From Zavarzinella sp. (GTDB lineage: Bacteria > Planctomycetota > Planctomycetia > Gemmatales > Gemmataceae), in contig JAWKTI010000004.1 of the NCBI GenBank assembly GCA_041399155.1, positions 310,001 to 374,000 on the forward strand: a stretch of 64,000 nucleotides of DNA, in the 5' to 3' direction. Made by a program: the position numbers and the translations under genes. The notes under the pieces are model-generated. The model did not search any database, was not told where the DNA came from, and saw only the letters and a program-made list of their open reading frames with translations. Position 1 is the stretch's first letter; each line of letters opens with the position of its first letter. Positions 33,451-43,111 of the stretch are shown in pieces.

Positions 33451-34270
33451 CACGCACCTTCTTTGCACTTTCCAGGTAGTCCCCCACAGCGGTGGGGTTT
33501 TTCTCTTCAATGAGCTGTTTTAAATGAGTTAATTCAGTAATCAGTTCTGCTAATGCCCCACCAATTTCGGTCGCATTATCGTCGCAGATTGCCCGCCAAA
33601 TGGTGGGGTCTCCTGCTGCCAGCCGGGTGGTGTCGCGAAAACCACTGCCCACGCACAGATGCATTGCTGTGGGTAACGCCTGCACCATCGCTGTCGCCAC
33701 CATGTGGGGTGCATGGCTGGTCCGTGCCAGCACGCGATCGTGCTCTTCCGGCGTCATGATTTCGATCCGGCAGCCCAGATGCTGCCAGAATTGATTGGTT
33801 TTGGCGATCAATTCGGCCGAATTGATCGGTGTGGGGGTCACCAGACACAATCGATCCTGAAACAGGCCCGCCAGTGCATGTTCCACACCCTGCTTTTCCG
33901 ACCCAGCCATCGGGTGGGCAGGCACAAATCGCGGGCAGGGTGCACTCACTGCCATGCGGGCAATGGAGGCTTTGGTGCTGCCGACATCGGTAATCAGAAT
34001 TGGTTGGGGGCTGTTCCGTTCAATCGCAACTGCATGTTCGGCGATTGTATCCACGGGAGAGCAGATCACCACCAGATCGGCAGGTATCGGCTGACTGGTG
34101 GGTTGAACGAGGTAACGACTGATTGACCCACACTGCACAGCAACGTCTAAGCGTTCGCGCGAACGACCAATACCCAGTACATCCACGTGGGGGAAACGGT
34201 TGCGGATGGCAAGACCGATGGAACCACCCAACAGCCCCACGCCCACAATGGCGACAGAACGAATATCCAT
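33434..34270 (-). CDS. tyrA: Prephenate dehydrogenase
   Basis: A 278-residue NAD(P)-dependent enzyme of tyrosine synthesis that oxidatively decarboxylates prephenate. The N-terminal Rossmann motif is VAIVGVGLLGGSIGLAIR, followed by DLVVICSPVDTIAEH, ILITDVGSTKASI and the substrate loop FVPAHPMAGSEKQGVEHA; the helical domain has HDRVLARTSHAPHMVATAMV and GFRDTTRLAAGDPTIWRAI. There is no chorismate mutase or ACT domain. Its 3' end overlaps purL by 17 nt, suggesting translational coupling of tyrA, purL and perhaps the ABC genes. Confidence 0.92.
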   Translation of the reverse strand: MDIRSVAIVGVGLLGGSIGLAIRNRFPHVDVLGIGRSRERLDVAVQCGSISRYLVQPTSQPIPADLVVICSPVDTIAEHAVAIERNSPQPILITDVGSTKASIARMAVSAPCPRFVPAHPMAGSEKQGVEHALAGLFQDRLCLVTPTPINSAELIAKTNQFWQHLGCRIEIMTPEEHDRVLARTSHAPHMVATAMVQALPTAMHLCVGSGFRDTTRLAAGDPTIWRAICDDNATEIGGALAELITELTHLKQLIEEKNPTAVGDYLESAKKVRDDLGS

Positions 34271-34599
34271 GAAGTTATGTTAGTTTTCTGGTGGGTGATG
34301 TGCGAGATGCCACCGCGGGAATCCGAAAAAGGGGCTTTTGTGGCAGAATTTTCCTGCGTTCGATCAATTCAGCCTGTTGTGGAGATACTTTGGCCAATGC
34401 CAGCATTACGCGATGATATGCAATTGAATATTAGAACGATGTATCCAGAACCAAAACACTCCATTGACAAAAACGATGGGCAAAAAGATCGCGACCGCTG
34501 CCACCGCTGCCGATGAGGAATTATTTCCACATTCTTGCGGATATCCAAGCCCGCACCTTTTAGAAATCGATGGAACGCTTACAGGATTTCGCAGCCATT

Positions 34600-34741
34600 G
34601 GCCCTGAAGGGGCCACTCTGTCGGCCCTGGGTGATTGATTTAACGACCTCCGGCCCCTTCAGGGCCGAAGATTTTATTACATCAGTTCCCCAGGGCTCGC
34701 TTCGCTCACCCTGGGCTGACAGAGTGGCCCCTTCAGGGCCA
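34600..34741. repeat. 35-bp-arm inverted repeat, planctomycete-type intergenic element
   Basis: The left arm 34600-34634 and right arm 34707-34741 are inverse complements with two mismatches; the outer 23 bp are perfect. The core GGCCCCTTCAGGGCC also appears once more at 34652-34666 inside the loop. The phrase CAGGGCTCGCTTCGCTCACCCTGGG next to the right arm resembles dispersed intergenic repeats of planctomycete genomes. It could form a long hairpin that ends or shields transcripts. Confidence 0.75.
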
Positions 34742-34793
34742 AAGACAACAATGAAAATAATTTCATGCAGGGCCGAAGACAACAATGAAAATC
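34735..34793 (+). repeat. 25-bp direct repeat pair
   Basis: The 25-nt unit CAGGGCCRAAGACAACAATG plus AAAAT occurs at 34735-34759 and again at 34769-34793 with a single difference, separated by 9 nt. It overlaps the right end of the large inverted repeat. Confidence 0.8.
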
Positions 34794-34848
34794 TGTTGGG
34801 TGTGTTTCTGGTCCCGGCAAGTTCTGCCACTGATTGTCGCGCGCTGGC

Positions 34849-35343
34849 TTACTTCTGTTGCAGCAATTTCGGCAGTCGAATGCGGATATACCAACTAATC
34901 AAGAGAGTGCCAACCACCGTAGGACCGTAACGATGCAGGTGAGGATCGAACCATTGACCAGTTGCCAGAACTGGATTGGTTAACAGAAAGGCAGTCCATG
35001 CTGCAATGTAAGATGCTCCCATCAGGATGATGTGGCGGCGCAACGACCGTAAACTGGCTTTCCCAGACTTGAAAGTGCGGATTGCCTGCCAACCAAACAG
35101 AATCGCCAGCGTGGTCAGCACACCAATAATGAGAAGTATTTCACTTCCTAATCGATATGCCAGTGGGATCGACAGTATTGCCATCAGCAACATGCAAATG
35201 GCATACAAACGGCCAAGATACCGGTGAAAACGGCCAAGTGGACCGAATTTAGGAGCACAGGCAACCAGAAAACCGAGAACAAAACCACCAGTGCCACTAG
35301 CAATGTGTAACCAACGTGCAATCTGGTGAATATCGGCTGCCAT
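34849..35343 (-). CDS. DUF2306-like small membrane protein
   Basis: A 164-residue protein with four to five transmembrane helices (for example IASGTGGFVLGFLVACAP, YAICMLLMAILSIPLAYRL, LLIIGVLTTLAILFGWQAI, ASYIAAWTAFLLTNPVLA). Conserved His residues lie in RWLHIAS, RFHRYLG and RRHIILM, as in DUF2306/cytochrome-like membrane proteins. The function is unknown. It lies 20 nt downstream of the secreted gene at 35364-35741 on the same strand, so they may be cotranscribed. Confidence 0.65.
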   Translation of the reverse strand: MAADIHQIARWLHIASGTGGFVLGFLVACAPKFGPLGRFHRYLGRLYAICMLLMAILSIPLAYRLGSEILLIIGVLTTLAILFGWQAIRTFKSGKASLRSLRRHIILMGASYIAAWTAFLLTNPVLATGQWFDPHLHRYGPTVVGTLLISWYIRIRLPKLLQQK

Positions 35344-35363
35344 TTTCTGCCTGATTCGGGTTA

Positions 35364-35741
35364 CTAATCGGCCATGAAGAAGTCACGTGGGCTGCGGATG
35401 TACGGATTCACTGGGAATACCAGCGTGCCACCGTAGTAGGGCTGGTAGTTCAGTGGAATTACGTCGGCGCGGCGGAACATGCCTTTGCCGTAGTTGTCGT
35501 CGTGGGAGCTGAACAACCGCGAGAAAATTGGATTCCAGCCAAATCGGCCGTTGGAATGAAACATGCCGCCACCCATGCCCGGGTGGCCCATTCCCATTCC
35601 AGGATGGCCGAGAGAAGGCATTGCTGGCATTCCAGGAGTTGCACAACCGCCTGGGCAACCACCAGGCTGCTGGGCGGCACTTTCACTGGCACCGACAGAT
35701 AAAGCAATGGCGCAGGCCACCAGCAGAAATAACTTTTTCAT
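35364..35741 (-). CDS. Secreted Gly/Met/Pro-rich hypothetical protein
   Basis: A 125-residue protein with a signal peptide (MKKLFLLVACAIALSVGASESAAQ). A Cys-containing segment GGCPGGCATPG and a low-complexity Gly/Met/Pro/His stretch (HPGMGMGHPGMGGGMF) follow, and the C-terminus ends RSPRDFFMAD. Similar small exported proteins with such tails are frequent in planctomycetes; the role is unknown. The ATG at 35741 has AAGGAA about 9 nt upstream; an in-frame start at 35774 is less likely. Confidence 0.7.
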   Translation of the reverse strand: MKKLFLLVACAIALSVGASESAAQQPGGCPGGCATPGMPAMPSLGHPGMGMGHPGMGGGMFHSNGRFGWNPIFSRLFSSHDDNYGKGMFRRADVIPLNYQPYYGGTLVFPVNPYIRSPRDFFMAD

Positions 35742-36026
35742 CGTTTGGATTCCTTTCCCGAGCCTGCGTTCCACATTCTGTGGGCAGTGACCACGGGTAA
35801 TGTATGATCGCGGTTGTTATCGGCCTGCGGGTGGCAGTGCTACGCAGCTTTCTGGCAGCACACAGCAATTCCTGCAAAGTTCTCTTCACAAGAAACGGAT
35901 AATAAAGAAAATTGAATCTTTCCGTAGATTGCAACCTGCCCACAACACCCTCCCAACTGGAAAAATCGGCCCCACGTGGGAAAGGATTCTCCTGCATCAT
36001 ACGGCAAAAATCCGTATCCTAATGAG

Positions 36027-38102
36027 ATGGAACAGGATGCTAATCAAGACCGTGTGGAATCAATTCTTGGTGCCTATCGTGAAGATTTACTCCGCACGGT
36101 GGCCCAGAAACTCATTAAACCACGCTCCCTCTGGCCGGTGGAAGAGCTGATTGCGCGGTGTAAAGAAACACTGAACAATCCGCCGATGCTCGATCGCCGG
36201 TTGAAGGAATTACCCCCGCACGCTCAAGAGTTGCTGGCCTTTCTGGCCCGCTTTCGTTCGAATAACTGGGGAACTTATCAATTAATCCGGCTCAGCCAGT
36301 TGCTGTTCGAAGAACAGTCACTGGAAACTGCCATTATCCTGCTGGATCATGGTTTACTGCTGCCATTGGTACAACAGCAGGTGGTGCCCGTTGCCAGTTG
36401 GAAGACGCTGCTGGAATCGCCTGCACACCAGATTCAGCTATGGTTGCCCCCACCGGTGCGTGATCGCGCGATCCGGATGCCCGCACCCAACCTGCCGAAA
36501 GTGGGGCAAGCCGTTGTGGGCCAGCCCCACCCGGTGCGGGATGGTTTCGACTGGATGCTTGCCGCAGCTTCTGTATGGGCAATGCTGCAGGAATCCCGTT
36601 TCAAAAAGACCACCACGGGAAGTCTGTACAAACGCGATTGGAATATTCTTGATAACGACCCTGTTATCCAGGCGTTGGCAGTTGAATCTCAGGGCAGTTT
36701 GCCGGAAGCTGGCTGGATTGCCCTGCACATGGCCAGACACCTCGACCTGCTGACCGAAATTGAACAGGAATTCCACCCGAAAGGTTTTGGCAGTCATTGG
36801 CAGGAATCTTCCAGTCAAATGATTGCAAGAATATTAGAGGCGTTATCTTTCCTCACCTCGTGGGATCCCTTAAAAGGTTTCACCGAAGAGAATCTCACCC
36901 ACGTGGGCTGGGAATTAATTCTAACACTTGTGCTATTGTCATACCAAGAGCACGATACCTGGCTCTCCGCACAGCAGATTCAGGAAATCCTCGATCAGCG
37001 TGAATACGACGCGCTGACCCCAGCGTGGTATGAGGCATTGCTGCTGGGTCTGGGTGCCTCCACCGGACTGGTGGAATGGATGGAAGCGGATGCACAAAAG
37101 TGGTTTCAGTTAAGCGAACTGGGCCGCAAGCTGGTGATGTTCGGCCCCATGCCAGGTGGGGAACCACAGACGACCCAGCCACTGGTGGTGCAGCCGAACG
37201 GTGCCATCATCCTCTACAGGCAAGGGCTGACGCCGGAGCTGATTTCGAAATTGACCCGCATGGCCAAATGGCAAACGGTGGGGCCGGCGTGCACACTTGA
37301 ATTAACTTCCAACAGCGTGTACCACGGTCTGGAAGCGGGGCTGACCCAACTGGAAATGCACCGCGTGCTGAAAAATGGCACCACTTATCCTGTTCCGGAA
37401 AATGTGCTGCACCTGATTGACAGTTGGGCTGGGCAACGCGATCGGATTGCCGTCTATGATAATGCCACTTTATTAGAATTTTCTCATCCAAGTGAGCTGG
37501 AAGCAGCACTGGAGCAGGGTCTGATATCTGTTCGATTGTCAGATCGTTTTGGAATTACCACCACCGAACCGGATTATTCCCGCCTGCGTCTGCTGGGGAA
37601 TCGGGATTATGGCACCAAAACACCGCAGTGCGTGGTGTTTGATTCGGATGGCGTGACCTTCACTGTGCTGCCCACATCTGATTTATTGCTGGAAGCAGAA
37701 CTGCTGCGTCTGGCGGTGCCGATGGAGAATCGTGGCAATGACCGAATCTTTCGGATGACGCCTGCCATCGTCCAGCAGTTTCGTGCGGGTGGGGGCAAAC
37801 TGGAAGAACTGGAACAGTGGTCGAAGGAACGCACCGGACACGATATTCCACCAGCGGTAAAAGTGTTCTTCAATGCCAGTGATGACCCACTGATTACGTG
37901 CCGCACCATGATGGTGGTGTCGGTACCGGACAGCACCACAGCGGAAGGATTGTTGCAGTGGCCGGAAACAAAACGCTGGATCAGTGAGCGTTTGGGCCCC
38001 ACCAGTTTTGCTGTGAGCAGAGAATTCCTGCAGCCATTTCAAGAAACTTTAGCCACCCTGGGCATTACGTGCCAGGAAATTACCAGCGAAATCGGGTCCT
38101 GA
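36027..38102 (+). CDS. Helicase-associated-domain (Helicase_C_3-type) protein
   Basis: A 691-residue cytoplasmic protein. The N-terminal part is helical and divergent; the C-terminal part (about residues 385-520), beginning VVQPNGAIILYRQGLTPELISKL and including GLTQLEMHRVLKNGTTYPVPENVLHLIDSWAGQRDRI, matches the Helicase_C_3/XPB-associated domain found in stand-alone proteins without ATPase motifs. No Walker A or DEAD box is present, so it is not itself a helicase. The ATG at 36027 is chosen; an in-frame start at 35976 is possible. A CCCACGTGGG palindrome lies at 35971-35980 just upstream. Confidence 0.75.
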   Translation: MEQDANQDRVESILGAYREDLLRTVAQKLIKPRSLWPVEELIARCKETLNNPPMLDRRLKELPPHAQELLAFLARFRSNNWGTYQLIRLSQLLFEEQSLETAIILLDHGLLLPLVQQQVVPVASWKTLLESPAHQIQLWLPPPVRDRAIRMPAPNLPKVGQAVVGQPHPVRDGFDWMLAAASVWAMLQESRFKKTTTGSLYKRDWNILDNDPVIQALAVESQGSLPEAGWIALHMARHLDLLTEIEQEFHPKGFGSHWQESSSQMIARILEALSFLTSWDPLKGFTEENLTHVGWELILTLVLLSYQEHDTWLSAQQIQEILDQREYDALTPAWYEALLLGLGASTGLVEWMEADAQKWFQLSELGRKLVMFGPMPGGEPQTTQPLVVQPNGAIILYRQGLTPELISKLTRMAKWQTVGPACTLELTSNSVYHGLEAGLTQLEMHRVLKNGTTYPVPENVLHLIDSWAGQRDRIAVYDNATLLEFSHPSELEAALEQGLISVRLSDRFGITTTEPDYSRLRLLGNRDYGTKTPQCVVFDSDGVTFTVLPTSDLLLEAELLRLAVPMENRGNDRIFRMTPAIVQQFRAGGGKLEELEQWSKERTGHDIPPAVKVFFNASDDPLITCRTMMVVSVPDSTTAEGLLQWPETKRWISERLGPTSFAVSREFLQPFQETLATLGITCQEITSEIGS

Positions 38103-38230
38103 ATTCACGCCAAATAATAATTTTCAAATCCTGCGATAACAAATTTGAATTTTCTCATTGTTCATTCTGATCCTCTTTCGATTGGGTGCACTATCCTTCA
38201 TTGTCTCTCGCAGAGAATGGGATTCGCACC

Positions 38231-39778
38231 ATGTTTGAAGAATCAGAATTGAAACGGACCATGTTAGGCTTTGCTGATGATCATGATCCGGAAAAGCCAA
38301 AGGACGAGTTAGCGCCATTCCGGCGTTATCTGCAGCCTGGAGCACCAGGGAGCATGGGGCAGATTTCGCACTTTCAGATTCTGAAAGTGGTGGGACAGGG
38401 CGGCTTTGGCACAGTGGTGCAGGCACGCGATCTGAAACTGGATCGCCTGGTGGCCATTAAGATGCTGGACCCACGGCTGGCAGTGACATCGGCCCCACGA
38501 AAGTACTTTCTGCGGGAAGCCCGCTGTGCGGCAAAAATCTCCCACCCCAACGTGGTGCAGATTTTTGCGGTGGAAGATTCCCCCACGCCCTACATGGTGA
38601 TGGAATACATCGAAGGGGAAACACTTCAGGATCGTCTCGACCGCGATGGCCCACTGACGGTGGAGCAGGGAATTGACATCGGTCGGCAGGTGGCATCGGG
38701 ACTCGAGGCAGCCCACCAGTATGGGTTGATTCACCGCGACATCAAACCAGCTAACATTCTGATCGAAAAAAAGAGCGAAAAAGTAAAAATCACCGATTTC
38801 GGAGTTGCCCGAGCGGTGGATGATGCCAGTCTCACCCAGAGTGGGGCCATTATTGGCACACCAATGTATATGTCGCCGGAACAGGCTGATGGCGATGCCG
38901 TTGACCATCGTTCCGATCTTTTCAGCCTGGGCAGTGTTCTGTACACGATCTTTTCAGGCAGGCCACCGTTTCGAGCCGGCAATCAATTTGCCGTGTTGAA
39001 AAGAGTCACCGAAGATCGCCCACGGAATATTCTGGAGGTAAATCCGGATTTACCCGAATTCATCAGCCACCTGGTCAATCGACTGCATGAGAAAAACCCA
39101 CAGGATCGCTTTCAATCGGCAAAGCAGGTACTGGAAGCCTTGCAGACGATGAAGGTGGAGCCCACGGATACCAAAAAACCAAAACAGCCACTTTCAAAAT
39201 GGTGGTACCTGGTTCCATGTTGTTGCATCATCATGGTGCTATCCATCATCATTGCGGTACAATCAGACAAACACCAACCGGTTGTGATTGCGGGACAGGA
39301 TTCAAAGAATCCACCAGCCGATAAAGTAGAAGTGCCTGCAACACCCGCACCAGTTGAAATCAATGGGGCAACTGTTACGGCAAAACCTGTTTTCAAAAAT
39401 CAAAAGCGAAAATATCTTTATGACGCACCGCCTTATCTGAATAAGACCTATCAATCAAGCATTGTGGAACGTGTCATTTTTGAAGAAGTAAGTGCTGGTA
39501 ATTGGCGTAGTGAAGTGCTAATATTAGATGCCGCCAATTTAAGTAATCTCATTGGTAATGAGTTTCTGGGAAATTACAAGACAATCACCGATGAGAGCGG
39601 TGAATTGCAACTTCAATCATTCGATCGCAGCAGCCCATCGGTAAAAATTACAGACCACGGATATCACTACTTTCGGCTCTATCCCAACATCAGGAATTAC
39701 GATGGGGTTCCTTCACCGGAAAAAGGCTGGTGGGAACTGATTAAGAAAGGATCATGGGTATCAGCTAAGCCTGGGTAG
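38231..39778 (+). CDS. Membrane Ser/Thr protein kinase (PknB-like), paralog 1
   Basis: A 515-residue kinase. Its Gly loop is GQGGFGTV (55-62), with catalytic Lys77, HRDIKPAN (168-175), DFG (189-191) and the APE-like SPEQ. One transmembrane helix (324-343, YLVPCCCIIMVLSIIIAV) is followed by an extracytoplasmic domain of about 170 residues with no known family. Residues 25-300 are nearly identical to the next gene, but the outer domains are unrelated, suggesting duplication followed by domain replacement. The start at 38231 has no strong Shine-Dalgarno. Both kinases probably sense different external signals with the same output. Confidence 0.92.
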   Translation: MFEESELKRTMLGFADDHDPEKPKDELAPFRRYLQPGAPGSMGQISHFQILKVVGQGGFGTVVQARDLKLDRLVAIKMLDPRLAVTSAPRKYFLREARCAAKISHPNVVQIFAVEDSPTPYMVMEYIEGETLQDRLDRDGPLTVEQGIDIGRQVASGLEAAHQYGLIHRDIKPANILIEKKSEKVKITDFGVARAVDDASLTQSGAIIGTPMYMSPEQADGDAVDHRSDLFSLGSVLYTIFSGRPPFRAGNQFAVLKRVTEDRPRNILEVNPDLPEFISHLVNRLHEKNPQDRFQSAKQVLEALQTMKVEPTDTKKPKQPLSKWWYLVPCCCIIMVLSIIIAVQSDKHQPVVIAGQDSKNPPADKVEVPATPAPVEINGATVTAKPVFKNQKRKYLYDAPPYLNKTYQSSIVERVIFEEVSAGNWRSEVLILDAANLSNLIGNEFLGNYKTITDESGELQLQSFDRSSPSVKITDHGYHYFRLYPNIRNYDGVPSPEKGWWELIKKGSWVSAKPG

Positions 39779-39850
39779 TCCAGGAAATCGCAACTTTTTA
39801 CTCCGTCTGGAAGCTGAAACATTAGTTAATTGATTATCGGGGCGAGCACC

Positions 39851-41980
39851 ATGGATGATATCACTGATGAAAAACGGACACTACTGGTTGGAATGCCTGG
39901 TGATCAGCAGGGAAATTCATCTGTCGATGAACTGGCACCATTCCGTCGCTACCTGCAGCCAGGTGCCCCCGGGAGTATTGGACAGATTTCCCACTTTCAG
40001 ATCATGAAAGTGGTGGGTCAAGGCGGCTTTGGCACAGTGGTGCTGGCCCGCGACCTGAAACTGGATCGGCTGGTAGCGATCAAGATGCTCGATCCCCGTC
40101 TGGCGGTCACTTCGGCCCCACGAAAATACTTTCTGCGTGAAGCCCGCTGTGCGGCAAAAATTTCCCACCCGAACGTAGTGCAGATTTTTGCTGTTGAAGA
40201 ATCTCCTACTCCGTATCTGGTGATGGAATATATCGAGGGGGAAACACTTCAGGATAAACTGGATCGCGAAGGGCCATTACCAGTCGATCAGGGGATCGAA
40301 ATCGGTCAACAGATTGCCGCAGGCCTGGAAGCAGCCCACCAGTATGGTTTGATCCATCGCGATATCAAACCAGCAAACATCATGATCGAACGGAGCAGCA
40401 ATCGCGTCAAAATTACTGATTTTGGCGTTGCACGCACCGTGGATGATGCCAGCCTGACCCAAAGTGGTGCTGTGGTGGGCACACCGATGTATATGTCGCC
40501 AGAACAGGCAAATGGTGATCCTGTCGATCATCGCTCAGACCTCTTCAGCCTTGGCAGTGTGCTTTACACCGTGCTGTCTGGCCGTCCGCCATTTCGGGCA
40601 AATACTCAAATGGCTGTGCTGAAGCGAGTGGTAGAGGATCGCCCGCGTTGCATCAAAGAGGTCAATCCCGATTTGCCTGATTTTGTCTGCCAGTTGGTGG
40701 ATCGACTTCATGAAAAATCCCCAGTTCAGCGTTTTCAGACGGCCAAAGAAGTGGTAGATGCGATCAAAAATTTCCACGTGGTGCCAAAAGTGGTAGATGA
40801 TCGGGCAAAACGGACCCCACCGTGGTATCTGATTCCCGTATGTGTGGCAATTATCTGTGTCAGTGTGGTTTCGGTTCTGCTGATGGGTGATCGCAGCCCA
40901 AAGGTATCTGCAAACACCGAACCAAGTGGGGTACAACCACCAAACAATTTCCCGGAACAGCATTTGCCCCCACCACATCCACCGTTTGGCCCCCACCCAA
41001 AAATGCATTTGCCGCCACCGCCGGAGCACCGGGGTTATCATCAGGAAGATTTCCTGGAATGGAAAGCACGTGTCCACAAGTTACCACCTATGCAGCAACT
41101 GGAAGCGGTTTATAAACGATTAGAAGATACGAATCCGGGAATGAATCCCAAGAATCTCGCTGTTATGCAAATCTACAAGGATGGTATCGACAGAGATGCG
41201 AAAGTTATCGAAGTGCGGATCCGTTCTTCAAAAATTCATGACGCTTCGCCTTTACAGGGTTTTCCACACCTTAAAAAACTATTCATTGATCCGACTCCAG
41301 GTGAACAATCTGCAATTACCACTTTGAATAGTTTTCGCGGTATGCAGGTAGAACAATTGGAATTGGCATACACGAAAGTGGATGATCTATCACCAATTGC
41401 AGATTTACCGCTTGTGACACTGGGTATCTTTGGTGGTAATGTTCAGGATTTATCCCCCGTGCGGCAGATGAAATCACTGAAAGCATTGCATATGAACAAC
41501 CACCCGTTCAAAAGTTTGGAGCCATTACGTGGTTTGCCGCTGGAAGCGTTGAGTATCTGGTCGTTTCGGGGTGACACGCTGGAGCCACTGCGCGGGATGC
41601 CTTTAACCTATTTGAATGCTGGTGACAGTCTTGTGACGGATTTGTCGCCGCTGGAAGGGATGAAATTAGAATTTCTGTGCATGAACCATGCGAAGGTTTA
41701 CGACCTTGAACCACTCCGTGGCATGCCTTTGAAAGAGTTGTTGATCCAAAATACTGCTGTCAGAGATATATCCGTTGTGAAAGGCATGACATTGCGCAAA
41801 TTGGCTTGTAATGATTCTCCAATTACTGATTTATCTCCTGCACATGGAATACCGATTCGAGTGCTGCATGCGAACTTGGAATTCCCTCGGGATCGGGAGT
41901 TCCTGCTAAGCCTGAAAGTACTGGAATCAATCAACGAAAAAACGGTACAAGAGTTTTTCACTGCGAATCAACTCAAATAA
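39851..41980 (+). CDS. Membrane Ser/Thr protein kinase with LRR-like ectodomain, paralog 2
   Basis: A 709-residue kinase with GQGGFGTV (56-63), Lys78, HRDIKPANIMI, DFGVAR and all catalytic residues intact. One transmembrane helix (PPWYLIPVCVAIICVSVVSV), then a Pro/His-rich linker (PPPHPPFGPHPKMHLPPPP), and a leucine-rich-repeat-like domain with units such as LEPLRGLPLEALSIWS, LEPLRGMPLTYLNAG and LSPLEGMKLEFLCMN. Such planctomycete LRR kinases are thought to respond to external ligands. It lies 72 nt after its paralog in the same direction. Confidence 0.92.
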   Translation: MDDITDEKRTLLVGMPGDQQGNSSVDELAPFRRYLQPGAPGSIGQISHFQIMKVVGQGGFGTVVLARDLKLDRLVAIKMLDPRLAVTSAPRKYFLREARCAAKISHPNVVQIFAVEESPTPYLVMEYIEGETLQDKLDREGPLPVDQGIEIGQQIAAGLEAAHQYGLIHRDIKPANIMIERSSNRVKITDFGVARTVDDASLTQSGAVVGTPMYMSPEQANGDPVDHRSDLFSLGSVLYTVLSGRPPFRANTQMAVLKRVVEDRPRCIKEVNPDLPDFVCQLVDRLHEKSPVQRFQTAKEVVDAIKNFHVVPKVVDDRAKRTPPWYLIPVCVAIICVSVVSVLLMGDRSPKVSANTEPSGVQPPNNFPEQHLPPPHPPFGPHPKMHLPPPPEHRGYHQEDFLEWKARVHKLPPMQQLEAVYKRLEDTNPGMNPKNLAVMQIYKDGIDRDAKVIEVRIRSSKIHDASPLQGFPHLKKLFIDPTPGEQSAITTLNSFRGMQVEQLELAYTKVDDLSPIADLPLVTLGIFGGNVQDLSPVRQMKSLKALHMNNHPFKSLEPLRGLPLEALSIWSFRGDTLEPLRGMPLTYLNAGDSLVTDLSPLEGMKLEFLCMNHAKVYDLEPLRGMPLKELLIQNTAVRDISVVKGMTLRKLACNDSPITDLSPAHGIPIRVLHANLEFPRDREFLLSLKVLESINEKTVQEFFTANQLK

Positions 41981-42094
41981 AGCATTTTGGCGATTTCTGT
42001 GGGCAGGATTCAATTTTCTGGTTCTCCGCCATAAGATAACTGTCATTGTCTGATCGCAGTTCTGTGCGTGCGGTCGATCCGTGAGGAAATTCTC

Positions 42095-42616
42095 ATGATT
42101 TGTCCTTCTTGTGGCTATGCCAACATCCCCGGCGCTGATACTTGTGAAAAATGTCAGTTTTCGCTCGCACCCCTGGATCTGCCCAGTGGGGTGGATCTGG
42201 TGGAAGAGGCCTTTCTCACCGAAACAGTCAGTTCCCTCAAAGTGCGAGAACCAGTGATTGTGCATGAAGACGCACTGTTGGGCATTGCACTCGACCGCAT
42301 GGTTGCTGAGAAAGTTGGTGCGGTGCTGGTGACCGATTCAGAAGGCAAACTGGCCGGAATTGTCACCGAGCGGGATTTTCTCATTAAAGTAGTGGGCAAA
42401 TTGCTCGATTACAACCGCTTACCATTGCGACACTTTATGCAGCCCGCACCTGAAACGGTGACCATGAACGATACTGTGGCACTTGCACTGCGAAAAATGG
42501 ACGTGGGGAATTATCGCCACTTACCCGTCGTGGACGAGGAAAATCGCCCACTTGGCCTGTTGACCGCACGCGATGCTGTGCGGCACATCACCAAACTTTG
42601 TGAAATGATTCCTTGA
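42095..42616 (+). CDS. Zinc-ribbon plus paired CBS domain protein
   Basis: A 173-residue protein. An N-terminal zinc ribbon (C3, C6, C17, C20) is followed by two CBS domains, with the hallmark patterns DRMVAEKVGAVLVTDSEGKLAGIVTERDFL and RKMDVGNYRHLPVVDEENRPLGLLTARD. CBS pairs bind adenine nucleotides and regulate attached or partner proteins. GAGGAA precedes the ATG at 42095 by 6 nt. It is about 115 nt downstream of the LRR kinase and could be cotranscribed with it. Confidence 0.88.
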   Translation: MICPSCGYANIPGADTCEKCQFSLAPLDLPSGVDLVEEAFLTETVSSLKVREPVIVHEDALLGIALDRMVAEKVGAVLVTDSEGKLAGIVTERDFLIKVVGKLLDYNRLPLRHFMQPAPETVTMNDTVALALRKMDVGNYRHLPVVDEENRPLGLLTARDAVRHITKLCEMIP

Positions 42617-42772
42617 TTGGAATATTACCTAAAGATATTCTGGCAATATTGTAATATTGCCATTTTGTGTTCTTTTGTTTTTTTCACATTTGCCTTGATC
42701 ATCTCCCCACAGTGCGGTTATACTTTTAGTGTGGTTAGAACAATCACAGAATTTTAATAGTTGGAGAAATAC

Positions 42773-43075
42773 ATGTTGAAGACCATTTTTGCATTGGTAG
42801 TTGCTTTTGCTACCAGCACCGTTGCGATGACCGAAGAAAAAACCGTTAAACTGCAAGGTGGGATCCAGTGCGCCAAGTGCGAACTGGGTGTTGCCGATGC
42901 TTGTGCCAGCGTGATCAAAGTGGACGACAAAGTTTATTACTTTGATGCCGCTGCCCACAAAAAGTACCACAAGGAATGCTGCAAAGGCATCAAACAAGGC
43001 ACCGTGACTGGTGAAGTGAAGAAAGATGGCGATAAAATGGTGATCACCGTGAAATCGCTGGAATTCAAGAAGTAA
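42773..43075 (+). CDS. Small secreted Cys-rich protein (DUF6370-like)
   Basis: A 100-residue protein with a signal peptide (MLKTIFALVVAFATSTVAMT). The mature part has CAKC (C33, C36), a Cys in DACASVI, and KECCKG, giving five cysteines for disulfides or metal binding, and resembles the small secreted family DUF6370 from memory. GGAGA precedes the ATG at 42773 by 7 nt. A clear terminator follows 36 nt after the stop. Confidence 0.7.
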   Translation: MLKTIFALVVAFATSTVAMTEEKTVKLQGGIQCAKCELGVADACASVIKVDDKVYYFDAAAHKKYHKECCKGIKQGTVTGEVKKDGDKMVITVKSLEFKK

Positions 43076-43111
43076 TTCTGCTGCAGAAACTGTTTTTCTG
43101 CTAAACTGTGG

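Larger units (their letters stand above)
34271..34848. other. Non-coding, repeat-rich spacer
   Basis: A 578-bp gap between tyrA and the DUF2306-like gene. No reliable coding frame was found. It contains a large inverted repeat (34600-34741) and a tandem direct repeat (34735-34793), listed separately. Short frames in this region are made of the repeats and are not called as genes. Confidence 0.6.

Noticed and set aside
34579..34830. Short minus-strand frame
   Set aside because: Its sequence is built from the inverted and direct repeats in this spacer, not from a protein family.
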